Source: Rhynchopus sp. YZ270_cl-10
Lineage: Eukaryota > Euglenozoa > Diplonemea > Diplonemida > Diplonemidae
Assembly: GCA_964035575.1 (NCBI GenBank)
Contig: OZ037876.1
Coordinates: forward strand, 310,001-374,000
DNA: 64,000 bases
Direction: 5' to 3'
Position numbers and translations under genes: made by a program. Shown here piece by piece: positions 20,501 to 31,108 of the stretch. Position 1 is the stretch's first letter. The number at the start of each line of letters is the position of its first letter. The notes below the pieces were generated by a model. That model searched no databases. It had not been told where the DNA came from and saw nothing but the letters and a program-made list of their open reading frames with translations.

Positions 20501-23379
20501 TTAAAAGACGGAGTTCTTCTTGCCACGCATCGCTACTACTGCTGTGTCTGTGGTGGAGGGGGGTTTTGTTTTTAATTTAGGTATTGACTGTGTCGTATTG
20601 AGGAAAGTATAGTATAACAGACCGCCAAATTTAGAAGGGGGAAAATGAAATAGGAATTGAATTGAACACTTCAAAACAAGGGGGTACTGTATGGTGTTCA
20701 CGGGGTATATGGGAAGTTTATGGGCAGTTTGCTTTAGGGGGGGTTTTTTCGTGAACACCACTATAACGAAAACTGGCCAGAACATACCGTCCCTGGAGGC
20801 ATCAGGTAGACTAGCTGCTGCCCCGCCTGGCTTTGCTGGGCAGGGTTCTGTGCAGGGAGGGTGGTGTGGGCCAGAACAATATTGCGTTTAATGTAAAAAA
20901 ACGTTACAATGCATAAACGAGAAAATTTAAAATGAACATTGATTCATACCTGCCCGTTGACGAACATCAACGGCGACTGGAGCATCGTGTTTGGGTACAT
21001 CATTGTAGGTGCAACCTGGTGCATTGGCATCTGTGCGTTCATGCCCAGAAACTGCTCCGTTCCAAACGCGTTAGGAATGCCAAGCGCACTAGAATCTGCA
21101 AATGAAAGTGCTGTCTGCGGGAGCGAATACTGTGGCAGCGTGTATGGCTGTGCTTGCTGCTCCGGTGGTTGAAGCGGTTGTGCATAGCTTGCCTGCGGAG
21201 CCTCCTGCGCAGGAGGCTGTCCCCACTGGTCCTGCGCCACCTCGGGTTCCGGTTCTGATTGCCGCAAATGCGGCTCCTGGCTGTTGTCTGGTACCTTCTG
21301 CGTCGGGTAGTCCGGTTGCAGCTGTGTGTGGCCTCCACTGTACTTCATCTGCTTTGAGTTGTCAAAAGCGTTGCTCGGCTCCGCACGTTGTTGTTGGTGT
21401 CCTCTCGTTGGTGGTGGGTGGTTTGGCAGTGGGGGCGCCTCGCTTTTGGGTTGCTGGTATCCATACGCCGGCTGGCTTTTCTGGTGGTGGTGTTGCTGCT
21501 GAAAGGGTGTCTGCGCTGGCAGTGTTGGGGCAGGCTTCTCAAGTGTTTCGTATTGGTAAGGCTGCATCTGCGGCACGCTAGGTTGATACTCAACGCCAAA
21601 GGCATCCTTCGTGGGGGAAGGCTCCCTCTGGAAAGACTCCTGCAGCAGATGCGGGGGCTGCGAGAACGACCCCCCAGACGCTGAGGGGGGCGGGCTAATG
21701 TGGTTCTGCGGCTCCTGTTTTTGCGAGTAGTCGTTTGCGGGTTGTGCACTCTGCCGGTAATAGGCCCGAGAGCTAGGGACCTGGGGGGTGGTCTGTGCGT
21801 AGGGCTGAGACGGGCTAGGGTTGAAGGTGTCCCTTGCAGGAACTTCCTGTCTGGTAGGGTCGCCACGGTTGAATTTAGTTTGAAAAGGATCCCTTGTTTC
21901 ACGTGGCAGTTGTTGGTCACCACGACTGCCTGGGTGCTGGCGCTGCTGCTGTTCCCGTTGTTGCTGTTGCTGACGCTGCTGTTGTTCCCGTTGCTGCTGC
22001 TCGCGCTGCTGTTGCTCACGTTGCTGTTGCTCACGCTGTTGCTGTTCGCGCTGTTGCTGTTCACGCTGCTGTTGCTCACGCTGTTGCTGCTCGCGCTGCT
22101 GCTGTTCACGTTGCCGCTGCTCACGCTGTTGTTGCTCACGCTGCTGCTGTTCGCGCTGTTGCTGTTCACGCTGCTGTTGCTCACGCTGTTGCTGTTCACG
22201 CTGCTGCTGCTCACGTTGCCGCTGCTGTTGTTCACGCTGCTGCTGTTCTCGTTGTTGCTGCTCCCTCTGGTGTTGCTGAAGCTGCTGTTGAGCCCGCTGT
22301 TGTTGTTCTCGTTGATGCTGCTCACGCTGCTGCTGTTCCCGTTGCTGCTGCTCCCTCTGCTGTTCTCTCTGCTGCTCCCTCTGGTGTTGCTGAAGCTGAT
22401 GTTGGTCCCGCTGTTGATGCTGATGCTGGTTCTGGCGCTGTGGCGGATGGTTTTGTTGGGTGCTTTGTTGCTGCGCCTGCTTCTGCTGATTCTGACGTTG
22501 CATGGCATCGTTCCACATACTCTCCGCGTCTCGCTGGGGCTGCTGGTAGCTGGACTTGTTTGTGGAGAAGTTGTTCGCCTGCCTGTCGAGGGGCTGGCTG
22601 TTCTCCCTCAGCTCATGCATCTGCGAGTTTTGCCCGTACATATTCCTTCCCTGGTGGGGCTGACTGTGGCTGCGGGCTTCGGGCTGGCTCTGCATGTGAC
22701 TGTCTCGCGCGTTGTAACTACGTTGCTGAGACTGTCCCTGCCCACCTCTGCCTGAGGAGGTCTGCTGGAGAAGCTCCTGCTGCAGGTGGGGGTTGTGGTC
22801 CGCACCCTTCATCTTCCCTTTTGCCCCAACGGACGTGGCGTTCTGAAGCTGGCTGCCGCCGTCTCCTCCTCCCCCTTTGCCTTTGCCTTTGTTGCCTTTA
22901 GCACCTTTTCCACCTTTACCATCTTTTCCATCTTTGCCATCTTTACCACCTTTGCCTTCTCGGTCTTGTTGCGTTTCAAGACCAAAGTTTGCTCGTGCAC
23001 CTATGAGGGGCTGGCCCTTTAGCCCTGTTCTGTTTGGGTTGGTGGGCCTCGCTTTGTGAGGGTTATTGTTTTGGGCGTTGTGCGTATTTTGCGGTGCAAA
23101 GGATTTGTGGTTATTTGCACTCTGCTTCGCTGCAGGGTTCGGTTGCTGTTTTGCCTGCTTCACTGCCTGCTTGGCTACTACTGGGGTAGCTTTTCGTTGG
23201 TTGGCTGCAGACACATTCGCAGACGGCGCTGCCTTTTCCTTCACAACATTCTGCACAGGCTTGCTGTTGTCACTGTCGACAACAGACCCTATCTTCACCA
23301 CCTCCACATCATCACGCACCACACCTCCCTGCGGCTGCTGCGGAGGCTGCGGTGGACGAGGGGGCTTCTTCGGCGCCAT
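20501..23379 (-). CDS. Q-rich low-complexity protein, three exons
   Basis: My model on the minus strand is 23379-20950, 20847-20788 and 20587-20501, giving 858 residues. Junctions are CAG|GTATGA..CTGCACAG and ACG|GTATGT..CGACACAG, all phase 0. Residues 1-150 are Pro/Lys/Ala-rich, followed by KDGKDGKGGKG-type runs. Residues about 310-500 are dozens of REQQQ units. The rest is Gln/Pro-rich. Such regions are disordered and prone to condensate formation; RNA binding is plausible but no RRM is seen. The long Leu/Ala-rich plus-strand frames opposite are artefacts of the repeats. An in-frame ATG 17 codons upstream is an alternative start. Confidence 0.75.
22010..22400 (-). repeat. coding tandem array of REQQQ units
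   Basis: Imperfect 15-base units with CAG/CAA Gln codons inside the Q-rich gene. Codons alternate, which suggests selection or long persistence rather than a fresh trinucleotide expansion. Confidence 0.85.
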
Positions 23380-23611
23380 GTGTTTTTTATATAGCTCCCT
23401 TGGGTGGTTGGGGAACATGGAGAAGAACAAGAAGGAGGGGAAGAGAGAGGGAGGGAGAAAAAGAGAGATATTTGTTGGAAAAAGAACTTTTTTGGATGAC
23501 TTTGTCGAAAAGAAAAAAAACGTTGAATGAAAACAAACACTCTTTGGTTATCAAAAACAAAAGAGGTACCTGCCTAAAAATGTGATAACATTTTTTATTC
23601 CAAAAAAAATT

Positions 23612-23646
23612 TGAAAAGATGAATGTGTCGCGTGCACACACATCTT
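23612..23646 (+). repeat. hairpin repeat, GATGAATGTG class
   Basis: AGATGAATGTGT...ACACACATCT pairs as a stem around CGCGTGC. Related copies are at 34424-34456, 42821-42857, 43529-43556, 44270-44306 and 46475-46511, all preceded by an A-rich stretch ending in TGAAA or similar. Confidence 0.65.
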
Positions 23647-23721
23647 TATGACTATCGTTATCGCGTTGGAACACGCTGGGTTTGAAGAGTCCTAGATGAT
23701 GGTTTACTTTTTAAAAAAAAA

Positions 23722-26700
23722 TCAGATAGCGACCGGAAGGCCGTACCGTTCTTTTGATAATTTTATGAGCCCTGGTGCTGTCAGCTTTAGACGGTCGAGG
23801 TCCATTTCTGGGAGAGGCCCGGACTCGATAAACTCCGGTTTGAGCTTTGTTCGTCGCACCCGCATTGTGCTGGATGAGACCCAGGTTTTCCCTGTCAATG
23901 GGGGCACCTTCTTTGTTACCATATCTGAGGGCAGCATCGACACCAAATCCCCTGTAGGCATTACCGCCCCACCGAGGAGGGGGAGATCGCTGTCAATCAA
24001 CGCTGCTGCTGCTGTTTCTTCTGTGGACAGCATGGAGACCACGTGTTTCCCTTGAGGTAATGGCCTATGCGGTGCACGCCGCGCTCGCTTCCCCTTTGTT
24101 GGACTGGACACCAGCTCTGCCCGCTCCCGTTCCTTCTCTAACCGCGGGAAGGTCTCCTCCGCTGCAAACCGCCAATGGCTTGGGCTAGTGGGGGTGGGTT
24201 GGATGCCTTCGATGTAATCCCCTTTTCGCCTTCCCTTTTCCGCATGCGACTGTGCGACCCACGGCGAACTGTACGGCGCTGCAGGGAAAATGCGGCATTC
24301 TTCATCACACCATCGATCCCATGCGGGGATCTCCTCGGTGTTCACCGTGTCAAAGAGGTTTTCCGTTTTGAGGTTGGTTCTGTAGTCGCATGCTAAGGGC
24401 ATGATGCTGTACACCAACGTATCGTTTGGGGACAACCCTCGATGTGACACTGTACGCGCGCTTCGTGGGGGAGCAGGCACTCTGCTAGCAACATACGAAT
24501 CATCACCTTCTTCTTTTACTTCAACAATACTACTACTCTTTTGTTCACATACTTCCACCTCCTCACTCTGCGACACCGGAACCACGAGAACACGAGAATC
24601 ATCCTCATCAGCATCCCCTTCATCCACACACCCACCAAACCCAGGCATCGGAACCTCCATCGAAGACATCTCCAACACCTCTCCAGGTGCTGTCACACTC
24701 GGAGAAGAGGGGTGGCTCACAATGTACTCCTTCTCCTTTTCTGGTGTCTCCGGTATTGTGTTCAATGTGATTAAAACGTCTGATTGAGTATGCGTAAGAG
24801 GAGACAAAGGTGACGCGGTCTTCGGGGATCCTGGAGAAAGAGGAGAATGAGGAGAACTCGGCTCCGGAGGGGTGGAGGAGGTGGTGACAGGAGGGGCAGG
24901 CTTCTCTCTCTGTGGGGGCTTCGCGAACACCACAGATTTGAGGGAGGATTTGCGCTTTTTGGGTGCCTTTGCGAAGAGCGAAACTACTTTGGCGACTTCT
25001 GGTTTTCGTTTTGGTTTGATAAAGCTGTTTTTAGATTTGATATCCTTTGGAGTGGTAGCGACCACAATAGACTTCAAAGAAGGCTTGGACAGAGGCGATT
25101 TGGGGGGAATAGGGGAGATAGGGGGAGCGATGGATTTTGACCGCATTTCGGAGTGTGATCGGGAGCTGACGGAGCCGAGGGAGCGTTTGGAAGGGGTGGA
25201 GGTAGTGGAGAGGCGGTTGCCAGCGTCGCTGGAGGAGTGGGATGGGTGGGTCGCGTGGAGGCTGGCCTTCTTCTCGTGGTGTGCCGGCACCTCGCGGGCG
25301 AGGTCCGGTTTGTCGAGGCGGTGCAGTTTAAACAGATCCTCCACCTCACGCACCACAGCATCGGCCATATCCTGCAACTCCTTCAACCGCTTGTCCCCTT
25401 CGGCCGCAACCTTTTTGCACTCCTTCGTCGCAACCTTTCTCCTTAAATCGTTCCGTTCACTCCGACAAGGCCGTTTTGGTGTTGGAAGAGGAGAAAACTG
25501 ATGCCTCACGTTGTTTCCGTCAAAAACAACTAAAGCGCCGTCGGCCTTTAACAAAGCGCCTGCTTCCATGTATGAGAAGACGCGGTTGTTCCGCAATGTG
25601 GCGGCAGAATGGGTGTCAAGCTGGATTCCTGTGGAGTTGTCGAAGACGTCGCAGTCGAGGAATTCGGGTTTCCCGCTGAGGACGTGGACACCGCAGCGGC
25701 AGTCGTAGATTTCGCAGCTTTGGTAGGAGGGGCGGGCGTCCTTTTCGGTCCAGACGCCTGCGATGCTGGAGCCTTGGATGATGATGCCTTTGAATTCACC
25801 GCAAGAGTTTTCGCCTGTAGAGAGGATGGCACGGTCAAGACCTTCGAAGAGATTGCCTTCGCCTACCTGTGGTGCACCGCGTCCTACTTCTACACCAATG
25901 CGTCCACAGAGGAACCGGTTTTCGTAGAACTGTCCCTCCCCGTCGTCGTGTATGTAGACAGAGCGTGGGCACTTCCAGAATTGGTTTTCGATGACCTCGG
26001 GGGCAGCCCCGGTTTTTACTTCTACGCACGCCACAGCACGCTCGTTCATTCTAGAGAAGATGTTGTTCAAGACCTCCCCGCGGCTGCCCTTCTCAAAGAG
26101 AATGCCAAGACCCTGGATATGGTTGTTCTCTATCTTTGGATAGGAGTCTCCTCCAGACACGCAGCGGCCGACCAGAACGTTGTTGGAGAAGTGCCCGGAG
26201 CCGCAGTCGTGGCAGAAAATGGTGTGCGCGGCTTCGAAACTGTTGAGCTCGAATTTGGTGCAGCCGTGGGTTCGTGTTTCGACGTCTCGCGTGTTGTTGC
26301 GAAATGCGTTCTGCACGACATCTCCCGCAGCATAGTCGGAAGAGAGAATAGCTGTCTGCCCAGAAACACAAAAGAGGTTCTTTGTGACCGTGCAGGCCCC
26401 CTTTTGGAGGTGCACGCCAATCAGATTCTGGGTGAAAAGATTCTGCATGACCCGCCCTCGGCCAAGCTTTGAACATCGCACCCCAGCTGCCCCCATATCA
26501 TGATGCACAAAGGAGTTGCGAATCAACTGCGCATCGCCGTTGTTCTGAAATGAAACCCCGGCATCGGAGTTGCGGACAAAGAGGTTCAGCGTGAGGCACC
26601 CCGTGGAGTAGGCATCGCTCAGAACGCCAATTTGGTTTTCGGTGAAATTGTTCTGCGTAAGCTCCGGCGCAGTGTTGCTCCCACCAATGAAGCACCCCAC

Positions 26701-29700
26701 CTGGTTGTGATTGAAGGAGTTCTTCTCTGCAACCCCGCCCCCGCCGTTCTCAAAGACCAACCCCTTCTCCTCATCCTGGAAGGTGTTGTGCGCCATCTTC
26801 GGTGCAGCACCCTCCTCCACATAGACCCCCTGCGTCAGATGGTTTTGAAACTCATTCGAATCGACCTGTGGTGCGGAAGCCTCTGTACAGCGTAGCCCGG
26901 TGATGCTCCCTGTAAACATATTTTCCCTTATCTTAGCAAAGCTGTCGCAGCTAGAGCACAGAACGGAAGTGATCAACGTGGTGAAGGTGTTTTTGGTAAG
27001 AAGGGGGCACCCAGAGATGACGGAGACGCCAATGTGCTCGCAGTCGCCGCCGTCCGTTTCGGTGCCCGCAAAGTAGTTCCGGTCTACCTGAGGAGAGGAT
27101 TTGTGGACGATCTCCATCGAAACTTTGTTTGCAATAAAACGGTTTTCTCGGAATATGCCGACAGAGCTTCCAGACACGTATGCAGCAGAGGTACACTCCT
27201 TGAAAACATTCCGGTTCAGAACAGGAAAGCTGTTGCTGATGAGCTCACACCCGAACTGGCAGTTGTAGATTTCGTTCTCCGTCACAGTGCCCTTGCAAGA
27301 CTCGAAGACAAGCCCGGAGCATTCACTGTGGATGGTGTTCTTTTCGATGCAAGGATCTGCACCCTCGCGAAGGCATACGCCGGCACGTCTGTTGCCGTGT
27401 ACCTCGTTTTCTGTGAGCACGCCAAACCCCTTCGTCTCCACCAGCACACCCTCGCGGTTCTGGTAGAAGTCGTTCTTCTCCACAACAGGGCGGCTCCCTG
27501 TGGATATGCAGACACCAGAAGCCCCGTTCCCGTAGATCTGGTTGTTGAGGATCTGGCCAAAGGCGTCTTTGCACACAAGAACACCGCACTGCATGTTGTT
27601 GCTGATCTCATTGCGCTCCACGATCGGGTCGCTGCCTGTCTCAATCTCCACACCGGAACGCTGATTCCCACAAAACCGGTTTTCATGAAATATCCCCTTC
27701 GCACCTTTCTTAATGATAAGGCCTGACCCGGAGGACTCTGAGAGATCTGAGTCGGATACACGAGGGTTGCCACCGTTCTCGACTTGGATGTGTGTTGCGT
27801 TTGAGTTGAAGGTATTTGCGATGAACTCGCCTCTGCCGCCTTCGGTGACGAGAATGCCGATGTCGGACTTCTGGAGAATGCACTTACGCACCAGCGGTTG
27901 GCCTTTGTTGATGACCTTCGTGGCGACGTTGTTCAACGTGAAGGTGTTGTCCTCAAAGAGACCGTGTCCACTGCTTCGCACGAACAGCCCCATCTCGCTG
28001 TTCTTCACAGTGTTCACCCTGGCCTCCATATGGCCGTGCTCCTCCACAAAGAAGCCTGCCTGGCTGCAGCCCTCAATCGTGTTCTCCGTGACCAGCGCCT
28101 GTCCCTTCTGTGCATCGTCGTGGATTGCGCGGATGCCGTTTTCGTTGTTAATAATTTTGTTTTTGAAGATCTTGGTTGGCCCCGTGGCACCTTCAAGGAG
28201 CACTGCGCACGCACCACCCTGCATAGAGTTCGTAGTCACAACACCTTCCGCACCATCCGTGACTGCTATGCCGCATAAGGTGGAGTCCGTGAAGCTGTTG
28301 TTCCAGACCTTGTCGACAGAGCCGGCGATCAGCTTGACTCCTGAAGAGTTCCGGATGAAGTTGTTTTCCTCAATAACCGACATCGACCCTGCAGTGACGC
28401 CGACGTTGCACTCTTCGAAAACGTTGTTAATGATTGTCGCCTTGCAGTTCTCGAGCATAATGCCGGTCCGCTGCGAGCGCACAAAACAGTTGTTCGTCAG
28501 ATACGGCTGCGTGCTTTTCCCTGAGACACGTATCGCACAGACCGCACCGTCAAACCGATTCCGTTCTATAGTCGGCAGACTCATCCCGGTGATGTGGATA
28601 CCTTCTTCCACGTCGCTGAAGTTGCATGATCGAAGCACACCTTTGGATTCACCATTGAACTCTACTGAGACACGAGAAATGAGCGAAAAGGAGTTGGAAA
28701 GAAGCACTGGGAAGGTCACCAGGTCCTTTACGGAGATCCCTGTTTGACAGGAACAGACGCGGTTCTTTTCGAAGATCCCGTAGGCACCACGCTCCACTAG
28801 GACGCCGAGGTTGGAGCCGCCGCCGATGTAGTTGCCGCGGAAGACGGGGTAGGCACCTTCTGATGCACGCACGCCGCCGTAGGAATTGTTCTGTATTGTG
28901 TTAGAGAGATAGGTACCGAAGGTGTCGCCTTTAACGTCTATGCCATAGGAGTGGTTGTTGGTTAGCTTGTTCCCTGTGCAGTGCGGGTCAGATCCGTCCA
29001 GCACCTCGACCCCACAGCCTTTGTTCTCAGAGCAGCTGTTGCCCTCGAGGATCGGGTTTGATGTGTCCGTGATGTGGATGCCCGCATCCGTATTCTGCAT
29101 CACAATGTTGTCCCGCAACACCGGACGCGACTTATTCGTCACAATAAAGCCACGCAAACAGAACTGCACCGAGTTCCCTCTGAACAACCCCTGCGACCCC
29201 TTCGCCACCACGATCCCCTCCTCCTGGCAGGACGACACAACATTTTCCACGACCTCAGGGGTAGAGCCGTTCAACACCACAATACCGCACAACGTCGACG
29301 AAATTTCGTTGCGTGTGTACACCCCGGCTGCGTGGTTGACAATGACTAAGCCCTGCATTTCGCCACGAAGAATCTGGTTTTCTGTTAAAGCCGGAACCGC
29401 ATTTGGCCCGATCACCATCATCGCTGGACCGGAGGACGCATCAATGACGTTCGCATCGTATACACCCCCTGCAGAATGGATCTTTAGGGCGACCTTTTGG
29501 ATTCGTGTGAAGGAGTTGCCGCTTGCTCGTGGAGTGGCACGGTCGAGGATAACAAAACCATTTCCTCCACGGTTGTAGCCATGAACAACGTTTTCTTGGA
29601 GAGTAGGGGACGATGTTTCGCCCTTAATGTGGACGGCAGAGTCATGGCATTCCATAAAGCGGTTGCCAATGAGCGCAGGACTGCCGCCCACAATTTTTAC

Positions 29701-30552
29701 GCCGTAGGTTGCCATCTTTGTAAAGCTGTTGTCCTGGAGAAGCGGTGAAGAGCCGTCGATAAGCACCCCCACCTCGCAGTTGATGAAGTCGTTGTCCTGA
29801 AAGACCGCATCCGTGTCAGTAGAGATCGTCACCGCAGGACGTTCCAGGGACTGCTCCTGCTTTTTCTTTTCATCATAAGTTTGCGGGTCGGAAATGCGGT
29901 TTTCAATAAACTTCGGCTGATTCCCCGACCCACTGTCAAACGCAACGTATATAACTCCCTTCCCTTTCTTCACAAAGCGTCCTTCAGGAGAGCCTAGGCG
30001 ATTTCCTTTTAGTGTTGTATCTCCTGAGTTTCCTAGATCGACGCAAAACCCTGTGTGATTGTAGACATTGTTGTTTTCGATGTTACCTCCTCCACGGGCA
30101 CGGAGTTTGATGCCGGAGGTTTGAGACCCGGTGATTTCATTGCTTTCGACGAAGGGCGACGCATTGCCGGTCACGAGAAGGGAAGGGAAGCGGCACTGTG
30201 TGATGATCGGGGAGCCTTCCTGCACTATGACACAGGAGGCCTCGTTGTTGCGGCCTTTGTCGTTCTGAACGACCTCCAGGCCACAGAGGTAGGCACCCTG
30301 CATGCTGCACAGCGTAATCGCCGTCCCCCACTGCATGATCTCCGGGTTCTCCCCTTCAGCGTTGACGATCTCCAGCGGCTTCGAAACAACAATACTCTCA
30401 TTGTACGTACCGGTCCCTATCTCAATCCGATCCCCCACCCCCGCATGCGCAATAGCGTCCACAATGGTCGCCCAATTCCCCTGCTTCGAACCAACATAGT
30501 GCACCCGAACTGTCCGCTTCTGCCATTCACTCCACCCCTCACCAACAAGCAT
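23722..30552 (-). CDS. giant right-handed beta-helix protein, about 2,276 aa
   Basis: One exon. From about residue 12 to 1680 the protein is an unbroken series of roughly 22-24-residue coils of the form G-V-x-V...S-x-P-x-x-x-x-N-x-F/I-x-x-N (for example GVLIDGSSPLLQDNSFTKM). This is the CASH / NosD / FBXO11-type parallel beta-helix, near 70 coils by rough count. Residues 1690-1740 are a basic coiled coil (RRKVATKECKKVAAEGDKRL). The last 550 are disordered, Ser/Pro/Lys-rich, ending in a conserved-looking LKLTAPGLIKLSKERYGLP. No F-box or signal peptide is evident. In other proteins this fold binds sugars or partner proteins, so a scaffold or lyase-like role cannot be separated. Start at 30552 is preferred over an in-frame ATG 18 codons upstream. 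Confidence 0.88.
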   Translation of the reverse strand: MLVGEGWSEWQKRTVRVHYVGSKQGNWATIVDAIAHAGVGDRIEIGTGTYNESIVVSKPLEIVNAEGENPEIMQWGTAITLCSMQGAYLCGLEVVQNDKGRNNEASCVIVQEGSPIITQCRFPSLLVTGNASPFVESNEITGSQTSGIKLRARGGGNIENNNVYNHTGFCVDLGNSGDTTLKGNRLGSPEGRFVKKGKGVIYVAFDSGSGNQPKFIENRISDPQTYDEKKKQEQSLERPAVTISTDTDAVFQDNDFINCEVGVLIDGSSPLLQDNSFTKMATYGVKIVGGSPALIGNRFMECHDSAVHIKGETSSPTLQENVVHGYNRGGNGFVILDRATPRASGNSFTRIQKVALKIHSAGGVYDANVIDASSGPAMMVIGPNAVPALTENQILRGEMQGLVIVNHAAGVYTRNEISSTLCGIVVLNGSTPEVVENVVSSCQEEGIVVAKGSQGLFRGNSVQFCLRGFIVTNKSRPVLRDNIVMQNTDAGIHITDTSNPILEGNSCSENKGCGVEVLDGSDPHCTGNKLTNNHSYGIDVKGDTFGTYLSNTIQNNSYGGVRASEGAYPVFRGNYIGGGSNLGVLVERGAYGIFEKNRVCSCQTGISVKDLVTFPVLLSNSFSLISRVSVEFNGESKGVLRSCNFSDVEEGIHITGMSLPTIERNRFDGAVCAIRVSGKSTQPYLTNNCFVRSQRTGIMLENCKATIINNVFEECNVGVTAGSMSVIEENNFIRNSSGVKLIAGSVDKVWNNSFTDSTLCGIAVTDGAEGVVTTNSMQGGACAVLLEGATGPTKIFKNKIINNENGIRAIHDDAQKGQALVTENTIEGCSQAGFFVEEHGHMEARVNTVKNSEMGLFVRSSGHGLFEDNTFTLNNVATKVINKGQPLVRKCILQKSDIGILVTEGGRGEFIANTFNSNATHIQVENGGNPRVSDSDLSESSGSGLIIKKGAKGIFHENRFCGNQRSGVEIETGSDPIVERNEISNNMQCGVLVCKDAFGQILNNQIYGNGASGVCISTGSRPVVEKNDFYQNREGVLVETKGFGVLTENEVHGNRRAGVCLREGADPCIEKNTIHSECSGLVFESCKGTVTENEIYNCQFGCELISNSFPVLNRNVFKECTSAAYVSGSSVGIFRENRFIANKVSMEIVHKSSPQVDRNYFAGTETDGGDCEHIGVSVISGCPLLTKNTFTTLITSVLCSSCDSFAKIRENMFTGSITGLRCTEASAPQVDSNEFQNHLTQGVYVEEGAAPKMAHNTFQDEEKGLVFENGGGGVAEKNSFNHNQVGCFIGGSNTAPELTQNNFTENQIGVLSDAYSTGCLTLNLFVRNSDAGVSFQNNGDAQLIRNSFVHHDMGAAGVRCSKLGRGRVMQNLFTQNLIGVHLQKGACTVTKNLFCVSGQTAILSSDYAAGDVVQNAFRNNTRDVETRTHGCTKFELNSFEAAHTIFCHDCGSGHFSNNVLVGRCVSGGDSYPKIENNHIQGLGILFEKGSRGEVLNNIFSRMNERAVACVEVKTGAAPEVIENQFWKCPRSVYIHDDGEGQFYENRFLCGRIGVEVGRGAPQVGEGNLFEGLDRAILSTGENSCGEFKGIIIQGSSIAGVWTEKDARPSYQSCEIYDCRCGVHVLSGKPEFLDCDVFDNSTGIQLDTHSAATLRNNRVFSYMEAGALLKADGALVVFDGNNVRHQFSPLPTPKRPCRSERNDLRRKVATKECKKVAAEGDKRLKELQDMADAVVREVEDLFKLHRLDKPDLAREVPAHHEKKASLHATHPSHSSSDAGNRLSTTSTPSKRSLGSVSSRSHSEMRSKSIAPPISPIPPKSPLSKPSLKSIVVATTPKDIKSKNSFIKPKRKPEVAKVVSLFAKAPKKRKSSLKSVVFAKPPQREKPAPPVTTSSTPPEPSSPHSPLSPGSPKTASPLSPLTHTQSDVLITLNTIPETPEKEKEYIVSHPSSPSVTAPGEVLEMSSMEVPMPGFGGCVDEGDADEDDSRVLVVPVSQSEEVEVCEQKSSSIVEVKEEGDDSYVASRVPAPPRSARTVSHRGLSPNDTLVYSIMPLACDYRTNLKTENLFDTVNTEEIPAWDRWCDEECRIFPAAPYSSPWVAQSHAEKGRRKGDYIEGIQPTPTSPSHWRFAAEETFPRLEKERERAELVSSPTKGKRARRAPHRPLPQGKHVVSMLSTEETAAAALIDSDLPLLGGAVMPTGDLVSMLPSDMVTKKVPPLTGKTWVSSSTMRVRRTKLKPEFIESGPLPEMDLDRLKLTAPGLIKLSKERYGLPVAI

Positions 30553-31108
30553 AGTAGAGTGTGAGTGTGGAGGGTGACAACAAGGCAGGAAGAGGGGGAC
30601 TATCAAGGGGAATTACATAGTTCGATGGGAGAGGGGAGGGCGAGGAGGGGGTGTGTCACATTCTGGGTTTTGTGTTAAAAGGGGTTTGGGACTACAAAAG
30701 AGAGAAGCTGAAAGGGGTAACCGCGCGGAGGAAAAATCAGGGGAAGTAGGGAGGGGGGTGCTTTAAAAAAAAAGTAGTAGAAAACTAGGGTACAGTCTGC
30801 TCCCAACGGTGCAATGAATGTAATGTTGTCATTTTTTTTTGAAGAAGCATCGAAGGATGCTGGAATTTTCCTCTTTTTTTTGTTGGCATTTTACATAGTT
30901 TCCGGCTGCGCGGTGGAGGTTTTTGCGGGAAAAAAAAAATGCAATTGCGGCACCCCGCGCGGTCGGAAACTATGATTTTATAGAAAAATCGCGGAATATA
31001 CCCACACACCTTTTAAAAGTTGAAGCTTTAAAAAAAAAAAATCTAAAAATCTATAGCAATTCTAGCAAATCATTTGAGTCCTACTTCCCCTCCCCCCACA
31101 CATCCCTC

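Noticed and set aside
21700-22901. Leu-rich and Ala-rich plus-strand ORFs of over 330 codons
   Set aside because: They are the opposite strand of CAG/CAA repeats coding REQQQ; composition is extreme and no family fits.
24872-30564. Several 90-340-codon plus-strand ORFs opposite the beta-helix gene
   Set aside because: The minus frame has regular coil motifs throughout; the plus frames have none.
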